This document shows positions 17,970-20,782 of a stretch of DNA of 20,782 nucleotides, piece by piece. The stretch comes from Coptodactyla brooksi (Eukaryota > Arthropoda > Insecta > Coleoptera > Scarabaeidae). The notes under the pieces are model-generated. The model made no database searches, had not been told where the DNA came from, and worked only from the letters and a program-made list of their open reading frames with translations. Position numbers and translations under genes: made by a program. The stretch lies in contig JAWQRM010000640.1 in assembly GCA_033557675.1 (NCBI GenBank), forward strand, positions 1-20,782. Direction: 5' to 3'. Within the stretch, counting starts at the first letter, position 1; each line of letters begins with the position of its first letter.

Positions 17970-18455
17970 ATTAACAGCACATCCAACCGCATAGTTTTCG
18001 AATACATTGTGGTTACAAATAATTAATTTGTAAGCAATTTAATCGAACGCTTGCTACACAATAACAATTGACTTTTTATTTGACAACTGCAAAGTGTACC
18101 AATGAAGAAGTTTTCCCCACATACCCCACTAAAACTATTGTTTTGAAGCCTACCAAGAATTGAGGTAGGCCATAAAACCTTATGAAAATAGTCTAAATCT
18201 ATTAAAAATTTCCTGGAGATTCAAAATATGTGAAAATACAGATGATCTTTTTAAAAATCAACAGTTGGGTCCTTCTGTTTCCTTTTCCAATTAAAGTTCC
18301 ATCGATTTTTTTCATGTGGAATTGTGAACCATTGCTTTCTTTCAATTTTAAAAACCTTTTTAACTTATATACAGTTTTCTCTACTTTCGTATACATAGAA
18401 GCTTCAAATCTTAGCTTTCCCCAAGCCAGCAAAGTTTGACTAACTCTTTTTAAGA
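17970..18455. other. Intergenic sequence, no supported gene
   Basis: An 85-codon minus-strand open frame (18202-18459) has a basic Lys-rich middle but no recognised domain and lies among repeats. I do not call it a gene. Nothing else was seen. Confidence 0.45.
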
Positions 18456-18995
18456 TCAAGTGTATTTTCCTTTTTATTCTCTCGGTATGATAGGCTTTGC
18501 AACCAAGAGTTTTTTGAGCCAGTGGTGTTAGTGATTCACGGTATAAGTATTTTGGAAGATGATTGAGGAGATAAGGACAGAATTGCTAAAGGAGTTAAAA
18601 ACCAAACCAAAGTAGTCCCAATAATATATAACACCACAAGGGTAGAGCAGTAGTATATCTTATGGGGACTACTTTGAAGGGGACAAAATTAATATTGGAA
18701 CAAAAACAATAAAAAGTTTTTGAGAAAAATAGAAGATTCTGCGTAGCCTTTATCAAAGAAGAGAAAAAATGATAGTGTAAGACAAAGGAAGAACATACTT
18801 TCTAGTCTTCAAAAGCTGAAGTACAAAATTTTTCATAACAGGAATGACAGCCCAGAAAAAAAGCACGTGAAACCAAATTGGTATTCTAGATTCAAGTGTA
18901 TTTTCTTCTTTATTTCCTACGTATGATAGACCTTGTATCTTGGTCTTTTTGAGCTACTGATGCTAGTGATTCATGGTATAAGTATTTGGAAGCCT
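18456..18995. repeat. Direct repeat, period about 437 bp
   Basis: aagtgtattttc...tatgatagg/acttg...tttttgagc...tagtgattca(c/t)ggtataagtat at 18458-18555 recurs at 18895-18990. The spacer includes a copy of the mariner C-terminal segment. Confidence 0.68.
18640..18905 (+). pseudogene. Mariner-family transposase C-terminal relic, copy 1
   Basis: The plus strand contains SYGDYFEGDKINI (about 18652-18695), then a stop. The GDYFEGD-I-I ending is common at the C-terminus of mariner-family transposases. Bases 18649-18903 resemble 19341-19545, including the shared agattctgcgtagc and aaaccaaattgg(t/c)attctaga blocks. The preceding catalytic part is missing here. Confidence 0.5.
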
Positions 18996-19025
18996 TCTGA
19001 AAAGCCAAAACTGGAGAAAGTTTTT

Positions 19026-19051
19026 TTAAACCTAACTAAAGTTAGGTTTAA
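19026..19051. repeat. 12-bp inverted repeat of TTAGG-type sequence
   Basis: Arms TTAAACCTAACT and AGTTAGGTTTAA flank AA just upstream of the mariner relic. It contains CCTAA and TTAGG, the insect telomere pentamer, but only once per arm. Confidence 0.6.
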
Positions 19052-19074
19052 TGGAATATGAAGTTCTGGTGACT

Positions 19075-19440
19075 CCTTTCTTCAATTTTAACGGCGTGGG
19101 ATACAAAGAGTTCTTGTTATCAGGTTATCTGGTCAATAAGGAACACTACCTGGAGATTCTGCGCAATTTACATGAAACAATCTGAAGGAAACTTTCGGAT
19201 TTGTCAGTAAAATAACTCAGCAAATGCACCTGCTGACAATTCACTTCTTATTCGTCATTTTTTTGCCAAAAACAGATGAATTGGCAGCTGATAGACTTTC
19301 TTCTCTGCGACTTCTTCTTATTCCTGAAGATGAAAAACTCAGGAGTATCTTTTGGGGGTTACTTTGAAGCAGATGAAATTAATGTTGATGAACAAATACA
19401 GGTTTTTGTGGGAAAAAATGAAGATTCTGCGTAGCGTTTA
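19075..19440 (+). pseudogene. Decayed mariner-family transposase, C-terminal half
   Basis: In order, the plus strand reads FFNFNGVGYKEFL, GYLVNKEHYLEILRNLHETI, then a stop and RKLSDL. After a frameshift it gives SANAPADNSLLIRHFFAKN, and after another CDFFLFLKMKNSGVSFGGYFEADEIN (split here as CDFFLFLKMKN and SGVSFGGYFEAD). These follow the mariner order of W/FDxxGV..EFL..G..VNKEYYLE.LR, then HDNAPAHTS.L.R.FLAKN, then CDFFLFPKLK. The second catalytic Asp has become Asn (FNFNGV) and the third lies in SANAPAD with Asp replaced by Ala, so it cannot be active even ignoring stops. The N-terminal helix-turn-helix half is not seen. Confidence 0.8.
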
Positions 19441-19701
19441 TAAAATGACACGAAAATTATAGTCTTAAAATCTTTGAGTACACAATTGTTAACGTGAATG
19501 GTAGCCACAAAAAAAGAGGAAACCAAATTGGCATTCTAGATTAAAATATTAATTACTACTGGAATCAGTTTTTGATGATCTCCAAATACAAAGCTAAACG
19601 AATCACTTATTTCCTTTGATTTCAAACTAAAACGAAATCAGTGAATAATGAAATTTGGAATAGAAAGGTAAAAGAAGAAAACAATATGAAGAAACCTGCG
19701 A

Positions 19702-20782
19702 GATTGAAGAAAGTTATCAAAATGGCAGAACAAATCACTTGACCGAAACGAAATACAAGAAAAAAGTATGAGTTAAAAAGTATCAGAGAATATTAAGAAA
19801 GCACGAAACCATCAATTGTTACGAAATAGGAAGGCTAGAGACTCAACCCAACCGAACACAACCCAACCTAACCCAACCCAATCCAACCCAACCCAACCCA
19901 ATCCAACCCAACCCAACCCAACCCAACCCAACCCAACCTCTTTGCAAATATGTAAATAATACAAAAAGGAAAAACACAATTGTTGCAATAATAGAGACAG
20001 ATATGAAAACCTACAAAAACTATTGAAGACCCCCAGGAGATTGAAGAAATCTGTAATCAAAATAGCAGAAGAAACTGTTTAACAAAAACAAAATATAAGA
20101 AAAAAAACTAATTGTTACGAAATATGAAGGCCACAAAACTTGGCAACAAGAAAAGGAAGGAATGGATTGGAAAACTCAGTATACAGGAATTTAAATGACA
20201 GTAGAATCATAATAATACTAAACAACAAAACAATTATTTGTTTATTCTATTTTATTTTATTTCAACAAAAGAATTGTTGAAATAACAATGAAAAATTGGA
20301 GAATTCATTTCGCAGGACTACGTAGAGAAAGGTGTGAAAACTTAATGAAAAAGTATTGAAGAAATCTACGAGATTGAAGAAATCTATAATTAGAATAGCA
20401 GAAGAAACTATTCAGCAAAAACAAAAAATATAAGAAAAAAGTTTGAGTTAGAAGAAAAATGTGGAAAATAATCGAAAATATGAAGAAAGCACGAAACCAA
20501 TTGTTACGAAATAGGAAGTCCACAAAATTTGGCAACAAGAAAAGGAAGGAATGGATTAAGAGGCTCAATTTAGAGGAATTCAAATGACAGTAAAATCCTA
20601 ACAATACTGAAGCCTTTTATAAATATGTAAATAAGACAAAAAAGAAAAAAATAATTGTTGAAATGACAGAGAAAAATTGAAGAATTCATTTCGCAGGACT
20701 ATACAGAGTAATGTATAAAAATCCAGAAAAAGTATTGAAGAAATCTAGGAGATTGAAGAAAATTGTAATCAAAAAAGCAAAA
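19702..20782. repeat. Tandem satellite-like array, units of about 335-380 bp
   Basis: gattgaagaaa...tcaaaat(g/a)gcaga recurs at 19702, 20039, 20372 and 20751, with intervals of 337, 333 and 379 bp. Each unit also carries aattgttacgaaata(g/t)gaagg (19814, 20110, 20499), and later units share ggcaacaagaaaaggaagg and aatgacagta. The array continues past the window end. No coding frame is plausible. Confidence 0.78.
19853..19938. repeat. (AACCC)n pentamer array inside the satellite
   Basis: About 16 near-perfect AACCC/CCCAA pentamers with scattered AATCC, AACCT and AACCG variants. The minus strand is G-rich (GGGTT). It occupies the position that in later satellite units holds the ggccacaaaacttggcaac segment. 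The Trp-Val-Gly-Leu-Gly repeats encoded on the minus strand are an artefact of the pentamer. Confidence 0.85.

Noticed and set aside
18202..18459. 85-codon minus-strand open frame with a Lys-rich middle
   Set aside because: No known motif. It lies in a repeat-rich, transposon-dense stretch and ends where a direct repeat begins.
19812..20060. Minus-strand protein with WVGLG repeats
   Set aside because: The repeats come from the AACCC pentamer array. Tandem DNA with a 5-base period gives a 5-residue protein period in any open frame.
20305..20604. 99-codon minus-strand open frame rich in Phe and Leu
   Set aside because: It is the complement of A-rich satellite units (gaagaaa-type runs) and has no domain.

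Overview
The window looks like AT-rich insect nuclear DNA. Spliced genes are separated by, and their introns filled with, decayed transposons and short-period repeats. The protein content (an insect-type NIPA transporter, a Par-3/Bazooka-like C-terminus, Penelope, piggyBac and mariner remnants) points to an insect. I cannot fix the order from sequence alone. No bacterial operons, CRISPR arrays, rRNA or tRNA genes were seen.

Region 1 (1-5990, + strand) holds the last four coding exons of a gene whose translated end resembles the C-terminus of the polarity scaffold Par-3/Bazooka. The exons are 1264-1416, 1611-1729, 2009-2092 and 5403-5721. Reading phase is kept across every junction (0, 2, 2), giving 224 residues that end in a class I PDZ ligand, and an AATAAA follows at 5988. 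The 3.3 kb last intron carries a composite tandem repeat (2962-4050) and a piggyBac-like transposase fragment (4785-5015). The upstream exons lie outside the window.

Region 2 (5994-9990) is intergenic. It holds a TA-rich microsatellite, another block of the repeat found in the par-3 intron (6965-7325), a hammerhead-ribozyme-like motif of Penelope type (7698-7740), and three diverged copies of one repeat (8036-9540). A perfect 17-bp inverted repeat lies about 370 bp upstream of the next start codon.

Region 3 (10001-14130, + strand) is a complete three-exon NIPA-family magnesium transporter (347 aa; the Drosophila family member is spichthyin). Its 2.9 kb second intron holds a piggyBac C-terminal zinc-finger fragment and a degenerate Penelope-like retroelement (reverse transcriptase plus GIY-YIG endonuclease) on the minus strand. 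A second Penelope piece faces the other way. The 3' end of the transporter is repeated in decayed form about 460 bp downstream, with a terminal-inverted-repeat element (14141-14450) at the junction.

Region 4 (14450-20782) has no gene I can support. It holds an inverted pair of Penelope-terminal segments carrying a second, better-folding hammerhead motif (15704-15746), a 241-bp inverted-repeat element, a small fossil helix-turn-helix segment, decayed mariner-family transposase pieces and, from 19702 to the window end, a roughly 335-380 bp tandem satellite whose first unit contains an (AACCC)n expansion.

The two host genes have no visible functional link. The unifying theme is transposon history: the Penelope coding remnant, its inverted piece and the ribozyme-bearing terminal segments appear to be scattered parts of related elements.
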